A stretch of DNA of 39,504 nt from a virus. Shown here piece after piece: positions 1 to 6,426 of the stretch; position 1 is the stretch's first letter; every line of letters starts with the position of its first letter. Below the pieces are notes generated by a model. That model ran no database searches. It saw only the letters and a list, made by a program, of their open reading frames with translations, and was not told the origin of the DNA. Both the position numbers and the translations under genes were made by a program. The stretch covers positions 1 to 39,504 of IMG/VR virus record IMGVR_UViG_3300021171_000026; one strand, written 5' to 3'.

Positions 1-297
1 CGGTGGTCGCCGTATGAAGGCCACGTCTGCGGCGATGTTGGCGGTGCGGTAGTTGCCAACTACGATATCGCTAACAGTCATGGAATCCTCTTTTACCTTA
101 TAGGTTCCATCAATTTGATTTTCTACAACGCTCCAACTGTCAATTACGACGACAACAGGCCACCGAGGAAAAGAAGATACCGCAATATCAGATGGCGACG
201 CCGTGGATTGGTCTATCTTGTCCACATCCCCATACGCCCCCACAGCCCATAACATCACGAGCACCGATAACGGCAACGCCCAGAAGATGTGTTTCAT
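1..297 (-). CDS. Small exported protein, 5' part of gene crossing the contig junction
   Basis: The gene starts at an ATG at 297 behind a GGAGGG ribosome site (plus-strand CCCTCC at 304-309). The first 23 or so residues form a signal peptide: MKH, a hydrophobic core rich in L, V, A and W, then a likely cut after AYG. The frame stays open to the left edge. Its continuation is at 39504-39317, where it ends. Joined, the protein is about 114 residues. The last few codons of this left copy (bases 1-14) differ from the right copy and are probably an assembly error. No family is recognised; an envelope or periplasmic location is inferred from the signal peptide. Confidence 0.7.
   Translation of the reverse strand, partial: MKHIFWALPLSVLVMLWAVGAYGDVDKIDQSTASPSDIAVSSFPRWPVVVVIDSWSVVENQIDGTYKVKEDSMTVSDIVVGNYRTANIAADVAFIRRPP
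15..140. repeat. Terminal direct repeat, left copy
   Basis: These 126 bases are identical to the last 126 bases of the window (39379-39504). The repeat runs to the very last base on the right, but on the left it begins only at base 15; the first 14 bases do not match the sequence before the right copy. The likely reading is a circular or circularly permuted genome with an assembly overlap, giving about 39.36 kb of unique sequence. A true short terminal repeat is a less likely alternative. Confidence 0.9.
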
Positions 298-311
298 CGA
301 AAGCCCTCCAT

Positions 312-584
312 TCATATTCTATCTACCAGTGTGTCGAAGAATCGGCGTGTTCCTGTTTGATTCATGCGCCAATGCCATGTACGCCGTCGGTTGACACGAA
401 AATCTTTAATATAATTTTCCAGAGCTTCTGTAAGCACCCAGTACAGATTGAAACTGTTCAGGTCTTGGAAATTTTCCTCCATACAAAGTGAAATCCAATC
501 AAGCCGCTCGTCAATTCCTGGCCGAAAATGGACCGCATAAACCAAAGGGTGTTCGGGGTCCGTCAATTTGTCTTCCAGTATCAT
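312..584 (-). CDS. Hypothetical protein, 90 aa
   Basis: An open frame starting with ATG at 584 that overlaps the stop of the upstream gene by an ATGA. The product is soluble and rich in aromatic residues (several W, Y and F), with no signal peptide and no motif I recognise. Its place inside the coupled minus-strand chain is the main support that it is a real gene. Function is unknown. Confidence 0.7.
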   Translation of the reverse strand: MILEDKLTDPEHPLVYAVHFRPGIDERLDWISLCMEENFQDLNSFNLYWVLTEALENYIKDFRVNRRRTWHWRMNQTGTRRFFDTLVDRI

Positions 585-871
585 GGTTTCAGCCCCGCCG
601 CTTTCTTCCCCTCTTTCGTCGCCTCAATCGCCACTTGGTCCGAGCAAGCGTTGGTGGCTGCACAGGAGGGGGGCGTGTCAGCGTGAACCTCTCCGCGCTG
701 CCATGCCGGTTCGGGATGGCGGGAGGGTTTTTCGGAGGACGGCTGTACTTCCGGCACGGCCACAGTATCGACTGGCTTAGGATCGGCGGCGCAACGGCCT
801 TCCCAAGCGATCTCGTTGGGTTTACAGGCCCAGAGGTTTGAGGACAAGAGCAGGAAGATGATGGTTCTCAT
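581..871 (-). CDS. Putative exported lipoprotein, 96 aa
   Basis: The start ATG at 871 overlaps the stop of the preceding lipoprotein gene (ATGA). The N-terminus is MRT, a hydrophobic stretch IIFLLLSS, then NLWAC, which can act as a lipobox with lipidation of Cys 16; Trp at -2 is atypical. The mature part is rich in Pro, Glu and Lys and holds further cysteines, which fits an extended periplasmic protein with disulfides. It could be an outer-membrane spanin-like or superinfection-exclusion protein, but nothing in the sequence decides this. Confidence 0.7.
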   Translation of the reverse strand: MRTIIFLLLSSNLWACKPNEIAWEGRCAADPKPVDTVAVPEVQPSSEKPSRHPEPAWQRGEVHADTPPSCAATNACSDQVAIEATKEGKKAAGLKP

Positions 872-1062
872 TTTTTCCAACCTCCACAGGTAATATTATA
901 ATTATCGGAGTAATTCCGAAACTCATAGCCGACCAGATTTTCACCCTTCTGATTACAGAACGTTTTAGCGGCTTCCGCCATTGGGTCTTTAATATTTTGT
1001 GAAATATCATTTTGTTGACATCCCGACAAAATTACGGCACATAAGATAAGTAGGATTTTCAT
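868..1062 (-). CDS. Small lipoprotein, 64 aa
   Basis: A classic lipoprotein signal: MKILLILCAVILSGC, with the LSGC lipobox placing the lipidated Cys at residue 15. The mature part is about 50 residues with two more cysteines (residues 36 and 59) that could form a disulfide. The start ATG overlaps the stop of the upstream gene (ATGA at 1059-1062). Its size would suit an outer-membrane spanin or a phage immunity lipoprotein, but it lies far from the lysis genes, so neither is established. Confidence 0.8.
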   Translation of the reverse strand: MKILLILCAVILSGCQQNDISQNIKDPMAEAAKTFCNQKGENLVGYEFRNYSDNYNITCGGWKK

Positions 1063-1271
1063 GGATTGAATTCCTCACCTGTCTCAAGCTTGCATTTGTA
1101 ATCCTTCTTTTCTGGAACCCAGATCCATTGGATCAGGATATTGCCTTTAATCTCAAGAATAGCCTCGGCCCAGAGCTTGTCTCCCTCGGCCCTGAGCTTG
1201 TCTCCCTCGGCCCTGAGCTTGGCTCGCTCTTGCCATTTCATTTCGAGCGTAAACTTAATTTTAGTTTTCAT
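1059..1271 (-). CDS. Coiled-coil protein with tandem 7-residue repeat, 70 aa
   Basis: Residues 10-36 hold the heptad-like repeat KLRAEGD, KLRAEGD, KLWAEA, encoded by a 21-bp tandem DNA repeat (1173-1221). The rest is a short beta-rich tail. Proteins with RAEGDKLWAEA-type repeats are known as uncharacterised phage and bacterial proteins; no function is known to me. The start overlaps the upstream stop (ATGA at 1268-1271). Confidence 0.75.
   Translation of the reverse strand: MKTKIKFTLEMKWQERAKLRAEGDKLRAEGDKLWAEAILEIKGNILIQWIWVPEKKDYKCKLETGEEFNP
1173..1221. repeat. 21-bp tandem repeat, about 2.3 copies
   Basis: The unit GAGCTTGTCTCCCTCGGCCC(T) occurs at 1173-1193 and 1194-1214, followed by a partial copy at 1215-1221. 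It is 7 codons long and encodes the coiled-coil repeat of the overlapping gene, so copy number could vary without a frameshift. Confidence 0.9.
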
Positions 1272-1708
1272 CTCAATCTCCTTTTCAGTTGACGGATCAC
1301 GCGCTCGTTCTCGCGCCAGGCGTCTTTGCAGATGGCTAGGTCTTCGGTGTTGACCCTGGCAATGTAGACGGGATACGGCGAGAGGATGGGTTCTTTAAGC
1401 ATTTGTAAAGTAAGAGTCATTCCGGCTACATAAGCTATCTCAAAAGCAAGAATGATTGCCAATGTGAGGGATACCCATGACGGCAACACTTCCTTCTCGA
1501 CGATCTTTTCGGGCCTTGGCATCTCCGCCTTTACCACCATCTCCTGATACCGTCGCTCGGCGGCATCGCGTTCGATGCGAAGAACTTTATTTAATTCTTC
1601 AGATACTGACGCACTTTTCTCCCATTTATCCCTATCTTCGAGAGCTTCCCTGGATTGGTTTTGAAAGTAGGCGGCGCGTTGCTTCCAGTTTTCAGGTTTG
1701 GGTTTCAT
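1268..1708 (-). CDS. Membrane protein with N-terminal coiled coil, 146 aa
   Basis: The start ATG at 1708 follows GGAGAG and overlaps the stop of the HNH gene (ATGA). Residues 1-72 are charged and helical (predicted coiled coil), residues about 77-105 form a transmembrane segment (SWVSLTLAIILAFEIAYVAG), and about 40 basic residues follow. Topology is probably N-in. It has no recognised family. The layout is unlike a classical inner-membrane spanin, whose membrane segment is N-terminal. Confidence 0.75.
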   Translation of the reverse strand: MKPKPENWKQRAAYFQNQSREALEDRDKWEKSASVSEELNKVLRIERDAAERRYQEMVVKAEMPRPEKIVEKEVLPSWVSLTLAIILAFEIAYVAGMTLTLQMLKEPILSPYPVYIARVNTEDLAICKDAWRENERVIRQLKRRLR

Positions 1709-2004
1709 TTTCTCTCCAAGTGACAAGGTTTGCAGAGCACCCTTAGTTCTCCTTCGAAAAGTCTGTAACACCATTCCGCATATTGCTCATAATTAGAAAA
1801 CTCACCACAAGGAATGACATGATCCACATCCACGCAATAGTGCGGCACTTGCTTTGGACATACAGCACATTGATAAAGAGCTTCGCGTCCTTTTCCTATT
1901 TTTGCTTTTTTTAAAGCTTCACGCCTAGCCGGACTCCACATCCATATTTGCCGCGTCGCGGTTCTGAGTTTGGCCCAAACATTCCAAACTTTTTTACGGG
2001 CCAC
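1705..2004 (-). CDS. HNH endonuclease, 99 aa
   Basis: HNH nuclease signature: CAVC at 46-49, DVDH at 59-62 with the catalytic His, and CKPCH at 91-95, giving a structural zinc site and the metal-binding catalytic site. The N-terminal 40 residues are basic and probably bind DNA. The GTG start shares one base with the TAG of the SSB-like gene (TAGTG). It sits in the recombination group, so it may process phage DNA; a free-standing homing nuclease is an alternative. Confidence 0.85.
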   Translation of the reverse strand: MARKKVWNVWAKLRTATRQIWMWSPARREALKKAKIGKGREALYQCAVCPKQVPHYCVDVDHVIPCGEFSNYEQYAEWCYRLFEGELRVLCKPCHLERK

Positions 2005-2372
2005 TAGAAAGGAATTTGATCGTCTTGAGAACTGCCTTCGGCAATAGCGACCATATTTTTCATGCGAGCATAGGGCTTATCTTTCACCACTTCATGCACG
2101 ATATCGCATTTAAGTTTACGAGTGGGGGCTTGCGTAGGCTCTACATCGTAGCGTCCTGGGCCGACTTCTTTGAAGCCAAGAGCTTTGAATACGGGGCCAG
2201 CAAGCCATATCGGGACAGATTCACGATAAGAAGCGGGAGATCCTTCAAGTTCGGTTGCAAATTCAAAGTCCCAGAATACCGTTCCTCTTGTTACTCGTTC
2301 TGCGGGAATCCCCGAACACGTCATAACAAATCCTTTTCCTTCTGGAAACAATCCTGCTGTGTCTACAATCAT
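2004..2372 (-). CDS. Putative single-stranded DNA-binding protein, 122 aa
   Basis: The protein ends in SSQDDQIPF, matching the acidic C-terminal tip (DDxIPF) by which bacterial and phage SSBs bind partner proteins. The body is about 110 residues, a size suited to one OB fold, but I cannot confirm the fold from sequence alone. The gene overlaps the end of the Sak4-like gene (ATGA at 2369-2372). Phage Sak4 proteins work with a cognate SSB, so the pairing supports the call. Confidence 0.7.
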   Translation of the reverse strand: MIVDTAGLFPEGKGFVMTCSGIPAERVTRGTVFWDFEFATELEGSPASYRESVPIWLAGPVFKALGFKEVGPGRYDVEPTQAPTRKLKCDIVHEVVKDKPYARMKNMVAIAEGSSQDDQIPF

Positions 2373-3430
2373 TTTGTTACCTTATCTTTCTTGGGTTCTT
2401 TTCCATTTTCAGCGATTTTGGCTAAGTCTGCTGTAATAGCTTCTCGGATTTTAAGGAGTCCCGCTTGCAAACTCTCAGGCGGCATTTCCTTGATAATTGA
2501 CCATGCATAGCCACCAAAGGCCATCTTCAGTAAGTCGAGCTTCTTCTTCGTTTCCTCGGAGCTTCGTCCTGGATAGGCGGCAGTAAGTGTAGATTCAATT
2601 TCCTCTACCCATTGGGTTTGTTTCTTGCGAATTTCTGCTACCGCTTGTCCATCATCGGCGTTAAAGAGCTTTTCGCTTGTCCGAGTCATATCTACGCCCA
2701 CATGAACGCCACCCAAATTCAGCATCTTGATATGCGGGAGGAAAGTTTCAAAGGTCGGTTTGTCAAAGGCTTTGCCGTCGATTTGGCTGAAACGGTCTTT
2801 CAGAATCCAAGCGCGGGGAATCCAGAAGTTGGTCTTAGGATCAATGACCTTTCCCATTTCGAAGAGCAAGGAAGGCTCATAGCTCATATTCTTTTCTGTG
2901 GCCATACGTTGACCCGTGACAATGAGTTCCTTTTTGCCCCGATTGTCCGAAACATACTCATAATCATCCTTGCTCCTACCCCCGATAACAATATGCATTT
3001 TGGCGTTGAGGTAACGAGTGGTAAAACGATTCCACTCAGGTTTCAAGATGGCCCAGTCCTGAAATTCTAGCTTAGTGATTCCATTCTTTTTGCGATAGGC
3101 AGTTTGGAGTTCGTCCCAAACATGGGTCACACTTTCAGCGATAAGAATGTCTGATATTTTTTCGGCTTCTTCTATCGCGCCCATCAAATCCTCAAAGCTC
3201 CGGCTTTTCACAACTTCAAGTTTTATGCCACTCGGTTGGAACAAGGTAGGAAATACATAATCCGAACCTGCTTCTGTATCAAAAAAACAGATGGGCTTTG
3301 TGCTTTTGATGTATTTGTGTAGGCCAATGGCGAGAAGCGACATCGTATAGGTTTTTCCTGCTCCTGCTTCTGCATAAACGCCAGCTTTTAAATAGCTTTG
3401 CTGTTGGGCCGCTTCTTTAAACATGGACAT
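2369..3430 (-). CDS. Sak4-like recombinase ATPase (AAA_24), 353 aa
   Basis: RecA-like core: Walker A EAGAGKT at residues 21-27 and Walker B DILIAES at about 94-100. This layout and length fit phage Sak4/AAA_24 nucleotide-binding proteins, which anneal single strands during phage recombination. The C-terminal third (from about 260) is helical and Lys/Glu rich. The start chosen is ATG 3430, behind AAGGAGA; an upstream extension of the frame overlaps another gene and is rejected. It is followed directly by the SSB-like gene. Confidence 0.85.
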   Translation of the reverse strand: MSMFKEAAQQQSYLKAGVYAEAGAGKTYTMSLLAIGLHKYIKSTKPICFFDTEAGSDYVFPTLFQPSGIKLEVVKSRSFEDLMGAIEEAEKISDILIAESVTHVWDELQTAYRKKNGITKLEFQDWAILKPEWNRFTTRYLNAKMHIVIGGRSKDDYEYVSDNRGKKELIVTGQRMATEKNMSYEPSLLFEMGKVIDPKTNFWIPRAWILKDRFSQIDGKAFDKPTFETFLPHIKMLNLGGVHVGVDMTRTSEKLFNADDGQAVAEIRKKQTQWVEEIESTLTAAYPGRSSEETKKKLDLLKMAFGGYAWSIIKEMPPESLQAGLLKIREAITADLAKIAENGKEPKKDKVTK

Positions 3431-3584
3431 GATTGGTCTCCTTTTTTTGTACTCGCTCAAAACAAATCTCGCAGTCCTGCCACCATTGCGTTGGATCGCC
3501 AGGGTGTTCGGTGTCATGGCGTTCCATAGCCTCGCGTTCTTTCGCGGCTTGGTTCCAATAGTGTCCTGCGGATTCATCGGCCAT
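3417..3584 (-). CDS. Hypothetical protein, 55 aa
   Basis: ATG at 3584 behind a strong AGGAGG. The product is hydrophilic, with many His, Glu and Trp and a CEIC pair near residue 40. The last 14 bases overlap the start of the Sak4-like gene. No family is recognised; the good ribosome site and the chain of overlaps support it. Confidence 0.6.
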   Translation of the reverse strand: MADESAGHYWNQAAKEREAMERHDTEHPGDPTQWWQDCEICFERVQKKETNHVHV

Positions 3585-3714
3585 GAAGTTCCTCCTGGGC
3601 GTGGCGTAATTCGGTTTGCGCTTCGTTCGTCAAAGCAATGCAGCGGTCAATGATGTCCTTTTGTTTAGCTAAAAGAACCAATATTTTTACCGCAATCTTC
3701 TCGGCTTCGGTCAT
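3574..3714 (-). CDS. Hypothetical helical protein, 46 aa
   Basis: ATG at 3714 overlaps the upstream stop (ATGA). It ends at 3574, inside the start of the next gene. The sequence is entirely helical with an amphipathic pattern (AVKILVLLAKQKDIIDRC). No function is recognised. Confidence 0.55.
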   Translation of the reverse strand: MTEAEKIAVKILVLLAKQKDIIDRCIALTNEAQTELRHAQEELHGR

Positions 3715-3902
3715 TCAAGCCCCCAATGCTTCTTCGCCAGTTGCAGAACAGCAACTACGGCGACCCAGAATCCGGCGCAGATGAGGACACATACGGCAAG
3801 ACCCACCAACACGGCTAGGTTCTCGCCGATATCGTCTTTCACGTCCCACCATGCTTGGCGGATTTCGTAGATGATTTTCTGAAGTTTCGATTGGTACACC
3901 AT
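3711..3902 (-). CDS. Single-span membrane protein, 63 aa
   Basis: The start ATG at 3902 lies behind AAGGAGCGC. The first 28 residues are amphipathic and charged, then one long hydrophobic segment follows (about 29-56, NLAVLVGLAVCVLICAGFW and onward), and a short basic tail. Membrane placement is clear; the role is not. It could be a holin-like or host-takeover protein, but it is not near the lysis genes. Confidence 0.65.
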   Translation of the reverse strand: MVYQSKLQKIIYEIRQAWWDVKDDIGENLAVLVGLAVCVLICAGFWVAVVAVLQLAKKHWGLE

Positions 3903-3919
3903 GCGCTCCTTGTGCAGGA

Positions 3920-4075
3920 TCACGATTTTGCTTGCTCGCGCCGCACCTTCGCAATCCACATCCATGTCGCGAGCGTTCGCATGTAATGAAGCCATTCGCG
4001 TTGCTGAGGCGTGCATCGGTCAATATCCAATTCCATTTTATTGACGCGCTCCGTCATGTGCTCTTCGATGGTCAT
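3920..4075 (-). CDS. Hypothetical protein, 51 aa
   Basis: ATG at 4075 overlaps the previous stop (ATGA). The product is helical with a Trp-Met-Trp cluster near residue 41 and a basic end. An 18-base gap separates it from the membrane protein downstream. No known family. Confidence 0.6.
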   Translation of the reverse strand: MTIEEHMTERVNKMELDIDRCTPQQREWLHYMRTLATWMWIAKVRREQAKS

Positions 4076-4209
4076 AACCGCGTCACTTGCGGCCATCCGC
4101 CCTTTTCGATGATCGCGTCCACCCACAGCCCGAACGTGTAACGGCACGAGCTGATGAAGCTGATTTGCTTCTCAGGCCAGGAGATACGCCACGTCCCGAA
4201 GTCGTTCAT
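4072..4209 (-). CDS. Hypothetical protein, 45 aa
   Basis: ATGA overlaps at both ends (4206-4209 and 4072-4075) tie this small frame to its neighbours. The sequence is rich in Trp, Ile and Phe with no membrane segment. Function unknown. Confidence 0.55.
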   Translation of the reverse strand: MNDFGTWRISWPEKQISFISSCRYTFGLWVDAIIEKGGWPQVTRL

Positions 4210-4637
4210 GAGTCCTTCCCTTCGCCGCGGGCGAGAGCATCTTCAATGACCATCAAACAACCATCTAGCGTATCGTCACGATGGATATCTAGCAAGGACT
4301 CTTTAACTGATTTCAGAGCTTCTACAAGCTCCTCATGGCAGTTCACCGCTTTGACGATGAAGGCGGCGTTGGCATGGCCTACTGCGGTATCGCAAAGGTA
4401 AAAATTAATCATCCCTTTTTGTGATGGTTCTGGACCATCGATATAAGCTTCATCATAGTCTGATACATATTTCCACGGGAGAGAAGTATGATTTGCAAGC
4501 GGTTTGCATTTCATTTCCATGTCGCAATCGGGACATAACCCTCCTGCTTCACAAGAGCAGAAAACGACTTGATGCTTTTTACATTTAAGGGCTTCCGTCG
4601 AATTGCACCCAGGGATATGTTTAACGATGGTTCTCAT
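4206..4637 (-). CDS. Zinc-binding phage protein, 143 aa
   Basis: The N-terminal 45 residues carry several Cys and His (CKKHQ, CSCEAGGLCPDC) suited to one or two zinc sites. Residues about 87-110 have the pattern ANAAFIVKAVNCHEELVEAL, which I know from many short uncharacterised phage proteins. The start shares a base with the upstream stop (TAATG). A soluble accessory protein of unknown role. Confidence 0.7.
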   Translation of the reverse strand: MRTIVKHIPGCNSTEALKCKKHQVVFCSCEAGGLCPDCDMEMKCKPLANHTSLPWKYVSDYDEAYIDGPEPSQKGMINFYLCDTAVGHANAAFIVKAVNCHEELVEALKSVKESLLDIHRDDTLDGCLMVIEDALARGEGKDS

Positions 4638-4846
4638 TAGAATCCTCCCTTAAATTCAATAAATGTCGAAGGTCGAGCCTGAATATAAGAAGAGACATTC
4701 ACACCTTCTTTTTTGGCGAATAATTCAATGGCTTCTTTTCTGGAATGCGCTTCTATGAAATCAGCTTTTGAAGTTCCAGTAAACCATACCGTCCAATTTC
4801 TTTTCCACGGCGTCGGCGTCGGCGCGGGCTTGGTTTCGGTTTTCAT
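4637..4846 (-). CDS. Hypothetical protein, 69 aa
   Basis: The start at 4846 is chosen because AGGAGG lies just upstream; an earlier ATG in the same frame would bury that site. The product begins with a Thr/Pro-rich stretch and has a compact alpha/beta remainder (residues 18-69, WTVWFTGTSKADFIEAHS) that looks like the small phage modules in which a strand is followed by EAIELF. It is the first gene after a minus-strand promoter at 4880-4909. Confidence 0.65.
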   Translation of the reverse strand: MKTETKPAPTPTPWKRNWTVWFTGTSKADFIEAHSRKEAIELFAKKEGVNVSSYIQARPSTFIEFKGGF

Positions 4847-4879
4847 TTGACCCTCCTGAAGTTTAGCTTTCATACCCAT

Positions 4880-4909
4880 AGTCTACCATACCTTACCATA
4901 GCTTGTCAA
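4880..4909 (-). promoter_or_regulatory. Sigma-70-type promoter, minus strand
   Basis: Read on the minus strand: TTGACA (4904-4909), an 18-base spacer, then TAGACT (4880-4885). The -35 box is a perfect consensus. It would start transcription near 4873, just ahead of the gene starting at 4846. Confidence 0.65.
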
Positions 4910-4917
4910 GAACTATT

Positions 4918-5262
4918 TTAGTACCTTCTAAGATATTCGATTGCCGCTCCCATTACCAATAAACTATCTTTAAAATATCCTAAAGCGGCATTACAATTAT
5001 TACAGAGAAAACCGCGATTTTTACCAGTTTTATGGTCATGGTCTTGAGAAAGTCTAACTGTCTTTTTAGTGATAGTATGACGACGAGCTTCCTTCTCACA
5101 ACAGATTTCACACCGTTCAGGTCGAAGTTCTAACTTCTTCTTAATTTTTGATGGAGTACATTTACAGCTACAATAATTTTTCTTGTTGGTACCCATAAAT
5201 GGTCTATTACAAGTAAGACAAGATCGTTCAACGGTCTTGTGATATATTTTCGGATGTAACAT
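4918..5262 (-). CDS. Endonuclease VII-like Holliday junction resolvase, 114 aa
   Basis: Recombination endonuclease VII signature: CEIC at 51-54, the catalytic DHDH at 74-77, then GFLCNNCNAALGYFKDS at 84-100, with the two Cys pairs forming the zinc site. The N-terminus holds another Cys set (CLTC, CSCKC) that may form a second zinc knuckle. T4 endonuclease VII resolves branched DNA before packaging, and the same role is inferred here. The 5' end overlaps the upstream RHH-like gene by 35 bases. Confidence 0.9.
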   Translation of the reverse strand: MLHPKIYHKTVERSCLTCNRPFMGTNKKNYCSCKCTPSKIKKKLELRPERCEICCEKEARRHTITKKTVRLSQDHDHKTGKNRGFLCNNCNAALGYFKDSLLVMGAAIEYLRRY

Positions 5263-5407
5263 TGGTAGGATTTATTTGGGCTTCAAGTAATTCCCGAATA
5301 GCTTTTGAGATAGGCATAGAACCCGCCCAATCTTTGATTTGGCGAGCTAATAGCTCTGCTTTTGGGCCAGAGCCTAAACTGAGTGAAATCGTGATTGTCT
5401 TGGTCAT
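5228..5407 (-). CDS. Putative RHH-type regulator, 59 aa
   Basis: The start ATG at 5407 follows AGGAGG. The N-terminus TKTITISLSLGSG reads as a beta strand followed by two helices (residues about 14-28 and 32-45), the pattern of ribbon-helix-helix (Arc/CopG) DNA binders. It is the first gene of the minus-strand unit and lies next to the divergent control region, a usual place for a small repressor. The fold is inferred by pattern only. Confidence 0.5.
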   Translation of the reverse strand: MTKTITISLSLGSGPKAELLARQIKDWAGSMPISKAIRELLEAQINPTNVTSENISQDR

Positions 5408-5430
5408 TTCTGTGTTTCCTCCTGATTCCT

Positions 5431-5460
5431 TATATAACATACCATAGGTTGACAAGTCAA
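5431..5460 (-). promoter_or_regulatory. Promoter of the minus-strand unit
   Basis: Read on the minus strand: TTGACT (5455-5460), an 18-base spacer, TATATA (5431-5436), followed by AGGAGG and the ATG at 5407. Its spacing matches the other minus-strand promoter at 4880-4909. Confidence 0.6.
5449..5460. promoter_or_regulatory. Back-to-back -35 palindrome, possible operator
   Basis: TTGACAAGTCAA is an inverted repeat (TTGAC / GTCAA around AA). The right arm is the -35 of the minus-strand promoter. The left arm is a perfect -35 for the plus strand, though no good -10 follows it. A dimeric repressor bound here would control both directions. Confidence 0.4.
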
Positions 5461-5484
5461 TAGCCTATTTTGTACCCTCTGACC

Positions 5485-5664
5485 ATGCCGACAGCTCGCC
5501 CAGGCCAAGCCGTGACTACTCTTAAGAGTCTCAAAAGGCTCGTAGAGCGCCAAGCCAAAGATGAGGGATTATGGTTTATAGCTGAATATGCTTCCGAAGC
5601 CTATTTACAAAAAGCCCTTCGGTTGTTGCATGAAGCCATTGAACGGCTACAGGCCAAGCCGTGA
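5485..5664 (+). CDS. Hypothetical helical protein, 59 aa
   Basis: First gene of the plus-strand unit. The ATG at 5485 has no visible ribosome site. GTG 5512, which gives 50 residues, is a good alternative because it sits in the same sequence context (CAGGCCAAGCCGTGA) as the next gene's start. The product is amphipathic helical and ends in LQAKP. No known family. Confidence 0.5.
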   Translation: MPTARPGQAVTTLKSLKRLVERQAKDEGLWFIAEYASEAYLQKALRLLHEAIERLQAKP

Positions 5665-5805
5665 TCGGCACAGGTATATTTTTCATGGCTCTAGCAGCGA
5701 TAGAACTTGATGCACCTGTTGGTATCCGCAGAATTATTCTTATTGCTTTCGGATGCGGTTGGATGCTCTGCCGTATCGCTCAGTGGATAGACCAGGCCAA
5801 GCCGT
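5501..5805 (+). repeat. Three copies of a 13-bp repeat at gene starts
   Basis: CAGGCCAAGCCGT occurs at 5501-5513, 5650-5662 and 5793-5805. In the first two the GTG of a possible or actual start begins inside the repeat; in the third it follows one base later. Copies 2 and 3 encode the C-terminal QAKP of the upstream gene, so the repeat sits at gene joints. Confidence 0.8.
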
Positions 5806-5810
5806 CGTGA
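5661..5810 (+). CDS. Small membrane protein, 49 aa
   Basis: The GTG start overlaps the previous stop (GTGA). Two hydrophobic segments are seen: IGTGIFFMALAAIEL (2-16) and IILIAFGCGWMLCRIAQW (25-42). The end QAKPS is similar to the end of the gene before it. Small two-segment proteins of this kind include holins, but no function can be given. Confidence 0.5.
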   Translation: MIGTGIFFMALAAIELDAPVGIRRIILIAFGCGWMLCRIAQWIDQAKPS

Positions 5811-5980
5811 GGAAGCGGAAAGTATTTATTCCAGTGTCCAGCAACCGACAGAGCCGACGACCGCGCAAGACTAGGCCAGTCCATAGCGGTAGGCCGAACA
5901 GGCGGTGCAACTCCGCCGACTGGAGCCTTTGTACGGCGGCAAGGGAAGCCATGAAAGAATTACACCCGTGGATGACATGA
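5807..5980 (+). CDS. Basic hypothetical protein, 57 aa
   Basis: GTG start overlapping the preceding stop (GTGA at 5807-5810). The first 35 residues are very rich in Arg and Lys; the remainder is short and helical. It might bind nucleic acid. The composition is also what GC-rich random frames give, so confidence is moderate. Confidence 0.4.
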   Translation: MRKRKVFIPVSSNRQSRRPRKTRPVHSGRPNRRCNSADWSLCTAAREAMKELHPWMT

Positions 5981-6021
5981 CCACCCGCCGCCCGCCGAGG
6001 ACGGGGAAGGGGAGAAAATGA
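5977..6021 (+). CDS. Possible 14-residue coupling peptide
   Basis: A short frame (MTTRRPPRTGKGRK) with an ATGA overlap at both ends, to the gene before and the gene after. It could serve only to carry ribosomes across the joint. Very short, so weakly supported. Confidence 0.25.
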   Translation: MTTRRPPRTGKGRK

Positions 6022-6425
6022 GTAGAAGCGACTATAACGAAGATTGCGACGGATGGGATCTGATCCGATGGAGAGGAGCTGTAAATTCTGCACTCAAAGG
6101 CAAGCGAGGACAGACGCTACTTTCCGAAATGGCAAATGCTCTTGATGCTATGCCAGTAAAACGACTCATCACAGACGAATTAATATCGAAAGAAGGCGAA
6201 GTCTGTGCACTCGGAGCCGTTGCAAAATATAAGTCTTTAAAAGTAGACGATGTTGATCCCCATGATTCCTGCCAAGTTTCTGCCACATTTAACATCGCAA
6301 ACGCTCTCGCTAGAGAAATCGCTTTTCTGAATGATGAGTATTACGATCAAACACCAGAGAAACGATGGGAGAGAATGAGAGCGTGGGTGCAAGAAAACAT
6401 GACCCCCCAGGATCGCGGGAGATGA
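6018..6425 (+). CDS. Conserved phage hypothetical protein, 135 aa
   Basis: ATG behind GGGGAGAAA. The opening SRSDYNEDCDGWDLIRWRG and the end RWERMRAWVQENM match a well-known but uncharacterised family common in tailed-phage early regions. No enzyme motif is evident. Length is usual for the family. Confidence 0.8.
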   Translation: MSRSDYNEDCDGWDLIRWRGAVNSALKGKRGQTLLSEMANALDAMPVKRLITDELISKEGEVCALGAVAKYKSLKVDDVDPHDSCQVSATFNIANALAREIAFLNDEYYDQTPEKRWERMRAWVQENMTPQDRGR

Positions 6426-6426
6426 A

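Noticed and set aside
2016-2510. Plus-strand frame of 164 aa opposite the SSB-like and Sak4-like genes
   Set aside because: Shadow frame; the minus-strand genes show motifs and coupled starts.
5740-6093. Minus-strand frame of 117 aa opposite the first plus-strand genes
   Set aside because: No ribosome site and no match in style to neighbours; the coupled plus-strand frames are better supported.
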